Notes: generated by a model from the letters alone, not told the origin. DNA of 64,000 nucleotides from Pseudomonadota bacterium (GCA_018241265.1 JAFEEF010000002.1:1-64000), one strand, 5' to 3'; numbered from the stretch's first letter, positions 26,860-35,106 are shown. Numbers and translations: made by a program.

Positions 26860-27888
26860 CTAGGCAGCGGTGTACAAGCGTGTCCCGAGGCCGTTCCGCG
26901 TGCCATGGGTGACCACGGTGATGAGGTATTTCTCCCCTCGCCTTAAGCCGCGCCTCAGCAGCGAGACCCGAAATCCGTGGTCGCTCTTTTGCTCGATGTC
27001 CCGGGCGACTTCCTCATCGGCGATCTCAGTCGCGACCAGGCTGTGGGTCCCTTGTTCGCTGGTGGCAAACACGTTCACCCGAAGCCTTGCAGTCCTGTTG
27101 TCGCGATCCCATGCCCAGCCGACGATCTGATCATCTTTCAGATCGAGTAGCTCACCTTCGAGATTGCCTGCGAACAACGGCCATGTCGCCCAGGGTGCAC
27201 GCTGAGGGTCCAACTCCGGCCTTGTCGGTTCCGGCGGGAGCAACGGTGGAGAAGGAATGGGCACCACGACCGTTTGGGCGGCGGCATTTCCGAGGTTTAC
27301 CGTGACTTGTACCTTGGTCGTGTCCTTGTCAGGAATCACGACGAAGCTGGTCCGGCCACGTCCGTACTTCGGCAATTCGGTATCTGCTCGCGCCGATCCA
27401 TTCAGGCAGATTAGCCTGGCCGGTTCCGGCGGCGCGTTCCCGAAGTTGTATGCCATTGAGACGATGACCCCGTCCTTGTCGGCATAGCCCGGCATCAGCG
27501 CGACGAACGACTCACCGAACCTGCTGAGCATGCATGTCGTGAACGCTTGCAGTTGTCCATCGGTAAGCTCTGACCTCAGGAACATCTTGGCGTCGGACTC
27601 GCTTTCGACAAGTTTCTCCTCTTTGAGCTTGTCGCGTAGACGTGTGGAGAACTCGTCGGCGGACTGGGACCCGTCAAGCTCTGCCTCGAATCCGGCGAAC
27701 GACAACCCCAGTCCACCTTGGTCTTTGCGAAGGCGCTTGAGCTCATCGAAGGCACGCGCTGCGTTGAGGAACGCGTATGCGAGATGCTTGCGTCGATCCG
27801 AGATTGCCGACGTCAACGTCTGCTGCAACGCATCGTGGCATCGATCCTCGGTCTGTGGGAACGTATCTAGGACGGCAGCTTCAGGCAT
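26860..27888 (-). CDS. Orphan hypothetical protein with a C-terminal GWAWD-type domain
   Basis: A 342-residue protein I do not recognise as a whole. Residues 1–140 are mostly helical and charged. About 140–215 look like a beta-sandwich (VSMAYNFGNAPPEPARLIC, TKVQVTVNLGNAAAQTVVV), then a Pro-rich linker (PIPSPPLLPPEP). The last 95 residues carry IVGWAWDRDNRTARLRVNVF and a later DHGFRVSLL. They resemble the short beta domain with a GWAWDP…HGF signature found in large glycan- or surface-related proteins. There is no signal peptide or membrane helix. The ATG at 27888 has GGGAG 6 nt upstream. Base composition is visibly less G+C-rich than its neighbours, suggesting acquisition. It is divergent from the LuxR gene. 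Confidence 0.6.
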   Translation of the reverse strand: MPEAAVLDTFPQTEDRCHDALQQTLTSAISDRRKHLAYAFLNAARAFDELKRLRKDQGGLGLSFAGFEAELDGSQSADEFSTRLRDKLKEEKLVESESDAKMFLRSELTDGQLQAFTTCMLSRFGESFVALMPGYADKDGVIVSMAYNFGNAPPEPARLICLNGSARADTELPKYGRGRTSFVVIPDKDTTKVQVTVNLGNAAAQTVVVPIPSPPLLPPEPTRPELDPQRAPWATWPLFAGNLEGELLDLKDDQIVGWAWDRDNRTARLRVNVFATSEQGTHSLVATEIADEEVARDIEQKSDHGFRVSLLRRGLRRGEKYLITVVTHGTRNGLGTRLYTAA

Positions 27889-27976
27889 GTGATCTCCCGA
27901 TGTGTTAGAGGGCACGAACTCCGATGGCCCCGGACCTCCTTTGTGCGTCGGCCGTCCGCTGAGGTCTTCATCAGTT

Positions 27977-28018
27977 CCAACTAGGGGTTGGACCGGGTTG
28001 GTCCATTCGGCGATCGCC
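27977..28018. promoter_or_regulatory. Cluster of dyads upstream of the LuxR-type gene
   Basis: Three inverted repeats occur within 42 bp: CCAAC (27977–27981) with GTTGG (27987–27991), GGACC (27990–27994) with GGTCC (28000–28004), and the perfect palindrome GGCGATCGCC (28009–28018). They lie in the 185-bp spacer between the orphan gene and the LuxR-type regulator, just upstream of a TAAAGT that could be a -10 box. This is a plausible site for autoregulation or divergent control. Confidence 0.35.
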
Positions 28019-28073
28019 TTTCGCTAAAGTCATCGCCTCAGCCGGCGGCGATCGGCCTGAGGAGGGAGGGGCC

Positions 28074-29240
28074 ATGAACGACCAGGTTTTCGACGCCATC
28101 GTCGGTGACTTCTACCGGGCCGCGACGGGCGCGATCGAGTGGGATCGCGCGCTCGTGGGCGTCCAGGCGGCGTTCGGTGCGCGGGCGTCGATCCTACACA
28201 CGCTCGACCTGGCCAGCGGCCAGTTGATCGGCCTGCACAGCGGCGGCCCCGATCTCGCCGATGCGATGCTGAGCTACCTCCGCGAGTACTACCTGATCGA
28301 CCCGCGGCGCCAGCGGGTGATCGACCTCGGTGAAGCCAGCATCGGGCGCTGGCTGCATTGCCATGAGGCGTTCGACGATGCCTTCGTCGCCAGAGACCGC
28401 TTCTTTCAGCATTTCCTGCCGGCGTACGACTCGCGCTACAACTCCAGTGTCAGCATCCCGATTGCCGACACGGTAGCGACCGCGTTCATACTCGAATTGC
28501 CGGCGGAGCGCGGCCCGCTCGACGCCGACGAGCGCGAGATGGCGCGCCGTCTCGGCGACCATCTGCGCGAGGCGATGCAGGCGCACCAGCGCACGCGATC
28601 GCTGATGCAGCAGGCGCTGGCGGGTCACGCGCTGCTGGATGCGTTCCCGTACCCGATGTGGCTGATCGACGACGGCCGCTTCATCACGTTTGAGAACCGC
28701 GCCGCGACGCTCGAACTCGACCGCGAACAGCGCGCCGCCCGGCGCGGCAATTGCCTCGTGTTGACACGCGGCCGGACCGACCGGATGTTTCTCGAACACT
28801 TCGATCGCCTGCGCCAGGCGGAGCACGGCGCGAGCGCTGTCGTCGATCTACGCGCGACCGCCGCCGATCCGCCGGCCTGGCTGCACTTGTCGGTGCTGAT
28901 TCCCGGCGTCGTGCTGCGAGCGTTCGGTCAGCGGCCGCTGATACTCGCCACGCTGTTCGACCCGAGCCATGTCAGCGCGCTCGATCCCTTCGCGCTTGCC
29001 AATCTGTTTGGCCTGACACCTGCTGAAGCGAAGGTCGCAGCGCGGCTCGCCGATGGCTCGACGGCGGAGCAGATCGGCGCGCTGCACGGCACGGCCGAGG
29101 CGACCGTGCGCAGCCAGATCAAGCAAGTCGTCTGCAAACTCGGCGCGACGCGCAGCGTCGATGTCGTACGCATGCTGCGCCAGGGGGAGGTTCTTTGGGC
29201 ATCCGTCGGGGGGAAGCGCGACAGCGGTCCGGATGGCTGA
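28074..29240 (+). CDS. LuxR-type helix-turn-helix transcriptional regulator
   Basis: A 388-residue regulator. The C-terminal ~65 residues form a LuxR/FixJ HTH: FGLTPAEAKVAARLADGST, then AEQIGALHGTAEATVRSQI as the turn and recognition helix, then KQVVCKLGATRSVDVVR. Around 185–290 there is a PAS-like stretch (LLDAFPYPMWLIDDGRFITF). The N-terminal ~170 residues are of unknown fold and lack the acyl-homoserine-lactone pocket residues I would expect in a LuxR-type autoinducer receptor. GGAGGGAGG precedes the ATG. It is not paired with a kinase. Its targets may include the divergent orphan gene. Confidence 0.82.
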   Translation: MNDQVFDAIVGDFYRAATGAIEWDRALVGVQAAFGARASILHTLDLASGQLIGLHSGGPDLADAMLSYLREYYLIDPRRQRVIDLGEASIGRWLHCHEAFDDAFVARDRFFQHFLPAYDSRYNSSVSIPIADTVATAFILELPAERGPLDADEREMARRLGDHLREAMQAHQRTRSLMQQALAGHALLDAFPYPMWLIDDGRFITFENRAATLELDREQRAARRGNCLVLTRGRTDRMFLEHFDRLRQAEHGASAVVDLRATAADPPAWLHLSVLIPGVVLRAFGQRPLILATLFDPSHVSALDPFALANLFGLTPAEAKVAARLADGSTAEQIGALHGTAEATVRSQIKQVVCKLGATRSVDVVRMLRQGEVLWASVGGKRDSGPDG

Positions 29241-29263
29241 AGGGGAGCGGCAGGCGCCCGCCG

Positions 29264-29734
29264 TCAGGCCCCGCCTGCATACCCGCACTGCCGCCACGCC
29301 TCGAACACCGCCACCGCGACCGCGTTGCTGAGGTTGAGGCTGCGCTGGCCGGCCCGCATCGGCAGGCGCACGCGCTGCGCCGGCGCGAACGCGGCGCGGA
29401 TGTCGTCGGGCAAGCCGGCGGTCTCCGAGCCGAACACCAGCCAGTCGCCGGCACGCCAGGCGACCTCGCCGTACGGCCGGCTCGCACGGGTCGTGAACGC
29501 ATACAGGCGCTCGGCGGCAGGCCGCGCAGCGGCGATGAAATCGCTCCACGACGCATGGCGCCGCACCGGCGCGTACTCGTGGTAGTCGAGCCCGGCGCGC
29601 CGCAGCAGCCGGTCGTCCATCGAGAAGCCGAGCGGCTCGACGAGGTGCAGCGTGCAGCCGGTGTTGGCCGCCAGCCGGATGACGTTGCCGGTGTTGGGCG
29701 GAATCTCCGGATGGACGAGGACGATGTTGAACAT
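29264..29734 (-). CDS. trmL: tRNA (cytidine/uridine-2'-O)-methyltransferase TrmL
   Basis: A 156-residue SPOUT methyltransferase that modifies the wobble nucleotide (position 34) of certain tRNA-Leu species. It matches the family from the first residue: FNIVLVHPEIPPNTGNVIRLAAN, LHLVEPLGFSMDD, LRRAGLDYHEY, then the knot motifs LVFGSETAGLP and VRLPMRAGQRSLNLSNAVAV. The ATG at 29734 gives the family's usual start MFNIV; an ATG five codons upstream overlaps the comF stop and is an alternative. It is downstream of comF on the same strand and converges with the LuxR gene. Confidence 0.95.
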   Translation of the reverse strand: MFNIVLVHPEIPPNTGNVIRLAANTGCTLHLVEPLGFSMDDRLLRRAGLDYHEYAPVRRHASWSDFIAAARPAAERLYAFTTRASRPYGEVAWRAGDWLVFGSETAGLPDDIRAAFAPAQRVRLPMRAGQRSLNLSNAVAVAVFEAWRQCGYAGGA

Positions 29735-29741
29735 CGGCCGA

Positions 29742-30449
29742 TCAGGCATCGGCCGGCCGCGGCGTGCGTGCGACGACCCACCAGCGCACCCGCGCGGCGC
29801 CGGCATCGAGCAGCACGCGGCTGACCTCGGCGGCGGTGGCGCCGGTCGTCATCACGTCGTCGACGACCGCGACGTCGGCGCGTTGCAGTTCGCGTCGGCG
29901 TGCCGGCTCGATCGCGAACGCATGGCGCACGTTGGCGGCGCGCCGCTCGCGTGCCAGCGCGAGCTGCGGCGGGCGGTCGTGCAGGCGCAGCAGCAGGTGC
30001 GGATCGGTGCGGCAGCCCAGGATGCGTGCGACGCGCCGGCCGAGCTCCCAGGCCTGGTTGTAGCCGCGCTCGCGCAGGCGTTCCTTGCTGAGCGGCACCG
30101 GCAACAGCCAGTCCGGCGCCGGATCGTCTTCGACCGCAGCGAGGAGACGTCCCGCAAGCACATCGGCCAGGTCGAGTGCGGCCTGGAACTTGAAGCGTGC
30201 GACCAGTCCGTCCCATGGATGCACGTAGTCGACCGCAGCCCTGGCCGCGTCGTGCGGCGGCGGCTCCAGCAGACAGGCGCCGCACACGCGCACACCGTCG
30301 GGTACCTCGAGCGCGCACCGCATGCAACGCGGTACTCCCGCGCCGCCATGGCGATCGATGCATGGCGCGCAGACGCGCTGCCGGCCCCAGCCGTGGCAGA
30401 CAGCGCACAGGCTGGGCAACCGGGGCAAGGTCGGGCGCGGGGACGGCAT
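29742..30449 (-). CDS. comF: ComF family phosphoribosyltransferase-like protein
   Basis: A 235-residue protein. The N-terminal zinc-binding region has four CxxC pairs (CAVC, CAPC, CMRC, CGAC), and the C-terminal phosphoribosyltransferase fold has the PRPP loop VAVVDDVMTTGATAAEV. LPVPLSKERLRERGYNQAWEL is the family hallmark. Homologues (ComFC/GntX) are needed for natural transformation or are of unknown enzymatic role. It is divergent from the methyltransferase gene with a 27-bp gap, and trmL follows or overlaps its stop. The ATG at 30449 places the first CxxC at the usual distance. Confidence 0.93.
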   Translation of the reverse strand: MPSPRPTLPRLPSLCAVCHGWGRQRVCAPCIDRHGGAGVPRCMRCALEVPDGVRVCGACLLEPPPHDAARAAVDYVHPWDGLVARFKFQAALDLADVLAGRLLAAVEDDPAPDWLLPVPLSKERLRERGYNQAWELGRRVARILGCRTDPHLLLRLHDRPPQLALARERRAANVRHAFAIEPARRRELQRADVAVVDDVMTTGATAAEVSRVLLDAGAARVRWWVVARTPRPADA

Positions 30450-30476
30450 CGGCACCGGCTCAATATACTGCCCCGC

Positions 30477-31391
30477 ATGAGTTCCGACGATGCGGCCCGC
30501 GGGCTGGACGCGGCCGCGGTGGCGGCGACCCTGCGGCGCCTGGGACGTGCGCCCGAGCCGCCATGGCTGCATCAGGAAGTCGCCCGGCGCATGGCCGATC
30601 GGCTCGCGATCATCCGGCGCCAGCCCGAGCGCTGGATCGACTGGTGGGGGTTCCTCGGCGCGGGTGCACCCGCGGTCCAGGCGCAGTATCCGAAGGCCGA
30701 GCGCTGTGTCGTCGAACCCACGCCGCTCTTGCGCGAACGCAGTGCCGCGTCGACCAAGCGCGCCTGGTGGTCCGCCTTCACGGCGCCGCGCGTCACGGTG
30801 CAAGCAGAGGCCGATCCGCTGCCGACCGGGTTGCAGCTCGTCTGGGCCAACATGATGCTGCAGTGGGCCGCCGATCCGCCCGCGCTGTTCGCGCGCTGGC
30901 TGTCTGCGCTCGCGGTCGACGGCTTCGTGATGTTCTCGTGCCTCGGACCCGGCACCTTGCGCGAGATGCGCGCGCTGTATGCAAGGCTCGGGTGGCCGAC
31001 GCCGACGCCGAACTACGTCGACATGCACGACCTCGGCGACATGCTGGTGCACGCCGGCTTCGCCGATCCGGTGATGGATCAGGAGATCTTGACCCTGCGC
31101 TGGGACGACGCCGCCGCACTGCTCGCGGACCTGCGCGCCTGGGGCGGCAACACCGCGCCGCAGCGCTGCAGGGGCCTGCGCACGCCGCGTTGGCGTGCGC
31201 GCCTCGTCCATGCGCTCGAGGCGCTGCGCGGGCCGGACGGCAAGCTCGCGCTCGGCATCGAGATCGCCTATGGCCATGCGTTCAAGGGCGCGCCGCGGGT
31301 CGGTGCCGGACCGACCGAGACGAGCGTGTCGCTCGACGACATGCGCGCGATGGTGAGGGCGGGCCGGGGACCGCATCGGACCGTGAGCTAA
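30477..31391 (+). CDS. BioC-like SAM-dependent methyltransferase
   Basis: A 304-residue protein with a class I methyltransferase-like middle. Recognisable parts are LVWANMMLQWAADPPALFARWL, FVMFSCLGPGTLREMRALY, and the C-terminal YVDMHDLGDMLVHAGFADPVMD, which match malonyl-ACP methyltransferase BioC homologues. The glycine-rich SAM motif I is hard to find (GFLGAGAPAVQ is the nearest), so activity is uncertain. The gene faces away from comF; a TATACT hexamer 8 bp before the ATG could be a -10 box, which would make a nearly leaderless message. No other biotin genes are near. Confidence 0.7.
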   Translation: MSSDDAARGLDAAAVAATLRRLGRAPEPPWLHQEVARRMADRLAIIRRQPERWIDWWGFLGAGAPAVQAQYPKAERCVVEPTPLLRERSAASTKRAWWSAFTAPRVTVQAEADPLPTGLQLVWANMMLQWAADPPALFARWLSALAVDGFVMFSCLGPGTLREMRALYARLGWPTPTPNYVDMHDLGDMLVHAGFADPVMDQEILTLRWDDAAALLADLRAWGGNTAPQRCRGLRTPRWRARLVHALEALRGPDGKLALGIEIAYGHAFKGAPRVGAGPTETSVSLDDMRAMVRAGRGPHRTVS

Positions 31392-31405
31392 AATCCCACG
31401 CTGAT

Positions 31406-31454
31406 CCGCGCCGGGCGGCATAGCGGCGCGGGCATCGAGGCGACGAGTGCCTCG
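31406..31454 (+). repeat. Two tandem hairpins in the leader of the cox cluster
   Basis: CCGCGCCG (31406–31413) pairs perfectly with CGGCGCGG (31424–31431). CGAGGC (31436–31441) pairs with GCCTCG (31449–31454). They lie right after the methyltransferase stop and before the DUF2244 gene. There is no U-tract, so they could be a factor-dependent terminator, or a structured leader if transcription starts at the TAAAAT hexamer overlapping the methyltransferase stop codon. Confidence 0.4.
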
Positions 31455-31517
31455 CGCCGGTCTGGCGGACGGCGTCCACACGAGAGTCCGGTTCGGCGCA
31501 GTTTCAGCAGCATCGCA

Positions 31518-32057
31518 ATGGCAGCAAGCATCGCTCCTTCCTCGAGCCGCGCACAGGCAGCGAGCCCGGTCCGCTTCGGACACGAGCTGGCGTCCGGCAA
31601 CGGTTCGGTGGACTGGATGCTCAAGCGCAACTGCTCGATGGCGCCGCGCCAGCTGCTGGCGGTCTATCTATCGCTGTGCATCGTCGCGTGCGCGATCGGC
31701 GCGGTCTGCTGGTTGGCCGGCGCGCCGTACGTGCTGCCGTTCGCCTGGATCGAACTGCTCGCGGTCGGTGCCGCGTTGCTGATCTACGCACGTCATGCGG
31801 GCGACCGCGAGGACATCCATCTCGAGCCCGGCCGGCTCACGGTCGCCTGCGCGTCGGGCAGCCGGATCGACCGCGCCGAATTCGTGCCCGACTGGGTCCG
31901 CGTCGAGCCGGCGGGGGACGACGGCTCGCTGATCGAATTGTCCGGCCAGGGCAGGCGCATCGCGGTGGGACGCTACCTGCGCCCCGAACTGCGTTCGGTG
32001 CTGGCCGATGAATTGCGCTGGGCGCTGCGCCGCGGGCCGTGTGGAGCCGCGGCCTGA
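31518..32057 (+). CDS. DUF2244 family membrane protein
   Basis: A 179-residue inner-membrane protein of unknown function, regularly found just upstream of coxB in proteobacteria. Two adjacent membrane helices are visible (LLAVYLSLCIVACAIGAVCW and VLPFAWIELLAVGAALLIYA), preceded by the family motif KRNCSMAPRQLL. The rest is a small soluble domain ending RYLRPELRSVLADELRWAL. The ATG at 31518 has no strong Shine–Dalgarno, so the start may be further in. It lies 35 nt before coxB, suggesting a role in oxidase assembly or expression, though this is inference. Confidence 0.88.
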   Translation: MAASIAPSSSRAQAASPVRFGHELASGNGSVDWMLKRNCSMAPRQLLAVYLSLCIVACAIGAVCWLAGAPYVLPFAWIELLAVGAALLIYARHAGDREDIHLEPGRLTVACASGSRIDRAEFVPDWVRVEPAGDDGSLIELSGQGRRIAVGRYLRPELRSVLADELRWALRRGPCGAAA

Positions 32058-32092
32058 GCCGACCACCATTATTCGAAACCGAAGTGGCAACC

Positions 32093-33283
32093 ATGAAAAC
32101 GATGCAAGCACGCTGGATCACGCCGACGCGCACCCGGGTCGGCCAGCTCATGCTGGGCCTGGGCGCATTCGTCGCAAGCCAGATGGCGCTGGCGGTCGGC
32201 GACCTGCCGGGCGGCCCGGGCGTGAACCAGCTCGACTTGGCGACGCCGGTCACCGAGATCGCCGCCGACCAGCGCTGGCTGCACTACTTCATGCTGGTCA
32301 TCTGCTCGGTGATCTTCATCGGCGTGTTCGGCGTGATGTTCTATTCGATCTTCAAGCACCGCCGCTCCAAGGGTGCGAAGGCCGCGAACTTCCACGAGAG
32401 CACGACCGTCGAGATCGTCTGGACCGTCGTGCCGTTCATCATCGTGATCTGCATGGCGCTGCCGGCCACCAAGGTCGTCGTCGCGATGAAGGACACGAGT
32501 GCGTCCGACATCACGATCAAGGCCACCGGCACCCAGTGGAAGTGGGGCTACGACTACCTGAAGGGCGAGGGCGAGGGGATCGGTTTCGTCTCGACGCTGG
32601 ATCTCGCCCAGCGCGAGGCGTCCGATTCCGGCAAGCCGCCGCCGATGGACGACTACCTGTTGAAGGTCGACAACCCGCTGGTCGTGCCGGTCGACAAGAA
32701 GATCCGCATCATCACGACCGCCAACGACGTGATCCACGCCTGGATGGTGCCGGCCTTCGGCGTGAAGCAGGACGCGATCCCCGGCTTCGTGCGCGACACC
32801 TGGTTCCGCGCGACCCAGCCCGGCGACTACTACGGCCAGTGCGCCGAGCTCTGCGGCAAGGAGCACGCCTACATGCCGATCCACGTGAAGGTGCTGGCAG
32901 CGGCCGACTACACGAAGTGGGTCGACGGCAAGAAGAAGGAAATGATGGCCGCGGCGGACGACCCGAACAAGGTCTGGACGTTGCCCGACCTGATCGCACG
33001 CGGCGAGAAGGTCTACGCCGCCAACTGCGCTGCCTGCCACCAGCCCAACGGCAAGGGCGGCGGTCCGGTCAAGCCGCTGGATGGCTCTCAGGTGGTGCTG
33101 GCGGCCGACAAGTCGCAGCAGATCCACACCGTGCTCGACGGTCGCGTCAATCTCGGCATGCCGTCGTGGAAGCAGCTCTCCGACACCGAGCTCGCCGCGG
33201 TCATCACCTACACGAAGAACAACTGGTCGAACAAGACCGGGCAGATCGTGCAGCCGACCGAAGTGGCCGCGCTGCGCAAGTGA
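32093..33283 (+). CDS. coxB: Cytochrome c oxidase subunit II with fused cytochrome c domain
   Basis: A 396-residue caa3-like subunit II. A signal sequence (VGQLMLGLGAFVASQMALA) and two membrane helices (about 60–85 and 103–125) precede the CuA cupredoxin domain. The CuA site is QCAELCGKEHAYM with Cys250, Cys254, His258 and Met261. A C-terminal class I cytochrome c domain has a CAACH heme site (Cys312–His316) and distal Met in NLGMPSW. The subunit can therefore accept electrons through its own heme. The ATG at 32093 starts the signal peptide. It heads the structural genes of the cluster, 48 nt before coxA. Confidence 0.97.
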   Translation: MKTMQARWITPTRTRVGQLMLGLGAFVASQMALAVGDLPGGPGVNQLDLATPVTEIAADQRWLHYFMLVICSVIFIGVFGVMFYSIFKHRRSKGAKAANFHESTTVEIVWTVVPFIIVICMALPATKVVVAMKDTSASDITIKATGTQWKWGYDYLKGEGEGIGFVSTLDLAQREASDSGKPPPMDDYLLKVDNPLVVPVDKKIRIITTANDVIHAWMVPAFGVKQDAIPGFVRDTWFRATQPGDYYGQCAELCGKEHAYMPIHVKVLAAADYTKWVDGKKKEMMAAADDPNKVWTLPDLIARGEKVYAANCAACHQPNGKGGGPVKPLDGSQVVLAADKSQQIHTVLDGRVNLGMPSWKQLSDTELAAVITYTKNNWSNKTGQIVQPTEVAALRK

Positions 33284-33330
33284 GCCGCAGCGTCACGAAC
33301 GGAATTTGAATCGACAGGATTGGGAACGTC

Positions 33331-34971
33331 ATGAGCGCAGTCATCACCCCGGGCGGCCACGCCCACGATCACGGCCACGACCATCACGACGATCACGCGC
33401 ACCACGCCCCGCACGGCTGGAAGCGCTGGGTCTATGCGACGAACCACAAGGACATCGGCACGATGTACCTGCTGTTCTCGTTCACGATGCTGATGGTCGG
33501 CGGCACGCTGGCAATGCTGATCCGCCTCGAGCTGTTCGAGCCGGGGCTGCAGTTCTTCAATCCGCAGCTCTTCAACCAGTTCACCACGATGCACGGGCTC
33601 ATCATGGTGTTCGGCGCGATCATGCCGGCCTTCGTCGGCTTCGCGAACTGGATGATCCCGTTGCAGATCGGCGCGCCGGACATGGCGTTCGCGCGCATGA
33701 ACAACCTGAGCTTCTGGCTGCTGATCCCGGCGGCGTTGATGCTCGTCGGTTCGTTCTTCATGCCGGGCGGCGCGCCGGCGGCCGGCTGGACGCTCTATGC
33801 GCCGCTGACCTTGCAGATGGGCCCGTCGATGGACGCCGGCATCTTCGCGGTGCACATCATGGGCGCGTCGTCGATCATGGGCTCGATCAACATCATCGTC
33901 ACGGTGCTGAACATGCGCGCGCCGGGCATGACCTTGATGAAGATGCCGCTGTTCTGCTGGACGTGGCTGATCACCGCCTACCTGCTGATCGCCGTGATGC
34001 CGGTGCTCGCCGGCGCGATCACGATGACGCTGACCGACCGCCACTTCGGCACGCACTTCTTCAACCCGGCCGGCGGCGGCGACCCGGTGATGTACCAGCA
34101 CATCTTCTGGTTCTTCGGCCACCCCGAGGTCTACATCATGATCCTGCCGGCGTTCGGGATCGTGAGTGCCATCATCCCGGCGTTCGCGCGCAAGCGCCTG
34201 TTCGGCTACACGTCGATGGTGTATGCGACGGCCTCGATCGCGATCCTGTCGTTCATCGTCTGGGCGCACCACATGTTCACGACCGGCATGCCGGTCACCG
34301 GCCAGCTGTTCTTCATGTACGCGACGATGCTGATCGCGGTGCCGACCGGCGTGAAGATCTTCAACTGGATCGCGACGATGTGGCGCGGCTCGATGACCTT
34401 CGAGACGCCGATGCTGTTCGCGGTCGGCTTCCTGTTCGTGTTCACGATGGGCGGCTTCACCGGCCTCATCCTGGCGATGGCGCCGATCGACATCCAGCTG
34501 CAGGACACCTACTACGTCGTCGCGCACTTCCACTACGTGCTCGTCGCCGGCTCGCTGTATGCGCTGTTCGCCGGCGTCTACTACTGGGGCCCGAAGTGGA
34601 CCGGCGTGATGTACAACGAGACGCGCGGCAAGATCCACTTCTGGTGGTCGCTGATCTCGTTCAACGTCGCGTTCTTCCCGATGCACTTCCTGGGCCTGGC
34701 CGGCATGCCGCGTCGCTATGCCGACTACCCGATGCAGTTCGCCGACTTCAACATGGTCGCATCGATCGGCGCCTTCTTCTTCGGCTTCGCGCAGATCTAT
34801 TTCTTCCTGTTCGTCGTCGTGCCGATGCTGCGCGGCAAGGGCGAACGCGCGCCGCAGCGGCCGTGGGACGGCTCCGAAGGCCTCGAGTGGGAAGTGCCGT
34901 CGCCGGCACCGTTCCACACCTTCGAGAACCCGCCGAAGCTGAACGCCGCGGCCACCCACGTGATCGGCTGA
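33331..34971 (+). CDS. coxA: Cytochrome c oxidase subunit I (aa3 type)
   Basis: A 546-residue, twelve-helix heme-copper oxidase subunit. It contains the proton-pumping heme a/a3–CuB centre. Key signatures are TTMHGLIMVFG, the CuB/Tyr block WFFGHPEVYIMILPAFGIVS, AHHMFTTGMP and QDTYYVVAHFHYVLVAGSLYAL. The first 30 residues form an unusual His/Asp-rich extension (repeats of HAHDH and HHDDHA) before GWKRWVYATNHKDIGTMY, where the family normally begins. The extension may bind metal. Start ATG 33331. Confidence 0.98.
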   Translation: MSAVITPGGHAHDHGHDHHDDHAHHAPHGWKRWVYATNHKDIGTMYLLFSFTMLMVGGTLAMLIRLELFEPGLQFFNPQLFNQFTTMHGLIMVFGAIMPAFVGFANWMIPLQIGAPDMAFARMNNLSFWLLIPAALMLVGSFFMPGGAPAAGWTLYAPLTLQMGPSMDAGIFAVHIMGASSIMGSINIIVTVLNMRAPGMTLMKMPLFCWTWLITAYLLIAVMPVLAGAITMTLTDRHFGTHFFNPAGGGDPVMYQHIFWFFGHPEVYIMILPAFGIVSAIIPAFARKRLFGYTSMVYATASIAILSFIVWAHHMFTTGMPVTGQLFFMYATMLIAVPTGVKIFNWIATMWRGSMTFETPMLFAVGFLFVFTMGGFTGLILAMAPIDIQLQDTYYVVAHFHYVLVAGSLYALFAGVYYWGPKWTGVMYNETRGKIHFWWSLISFNVAFFPMHFLGLAGMPRRYADYPMQFADFNMVASIGAFFFGFAQIYFFLFVVVPMLRGKGERAPQRPWDGSEGLEWEVPSPAPFHTFENPPKLNAAATHVIG

Positions 34972-34984
34972 CGTGCGCGCCGCA

Positions 34985-35095
34985 ATGACGCCCGAGCAGA
35001 AGAAGAGCAACGTCCGCCTGGGGCTGATCCTGGCGTCGGTGGCGATTGCGCTCTTCGTCGGGTTCATCGTGAAGAGCGCGATCTACGGCATCTGA
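34985..35095 (+). CDS. Cytochrome oxidase small assembly protein (36 aa)
   Basis: A 36-residue single-helix protein: a short charged N-terminus (MTPEQKKSNVRLG) followed by one membrane segment (LILASVAIALFVGFIVKSAI). It fits exactly between coxA and ctaG, the place where betaproteobacteria carry a small oxidase-assembly protein of this size. A GTG four codons upstream (34973), two bases past the coxA stop, is an alternative start. It is too short for ordinary ORF calling. The function is inferred from position and size only. Confidence 0.75.
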   Translation: MTPEQKKSNVRLGLILASVAIALFVGFIVKSAIYGI

Positions 35096-35106
35096 GCGAT
35101 CCTGCC

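Noticed and set aside
26860-29240. Genomic island or prophage remnant around the orphan gene and the LuxR-type gene
   Set aside because: No integrase, tRNA, direct repeats or phage genes flank it; only one gene has unusual composition.
33208-35067. 619-codon minus-strand frame opposite coxA, rich in His, Arg, Glu and Asp
   Set aside because: The apparent His/Asp richness is the antisense reading of coxA membrane-helix codons; no start signal or homology is visible.
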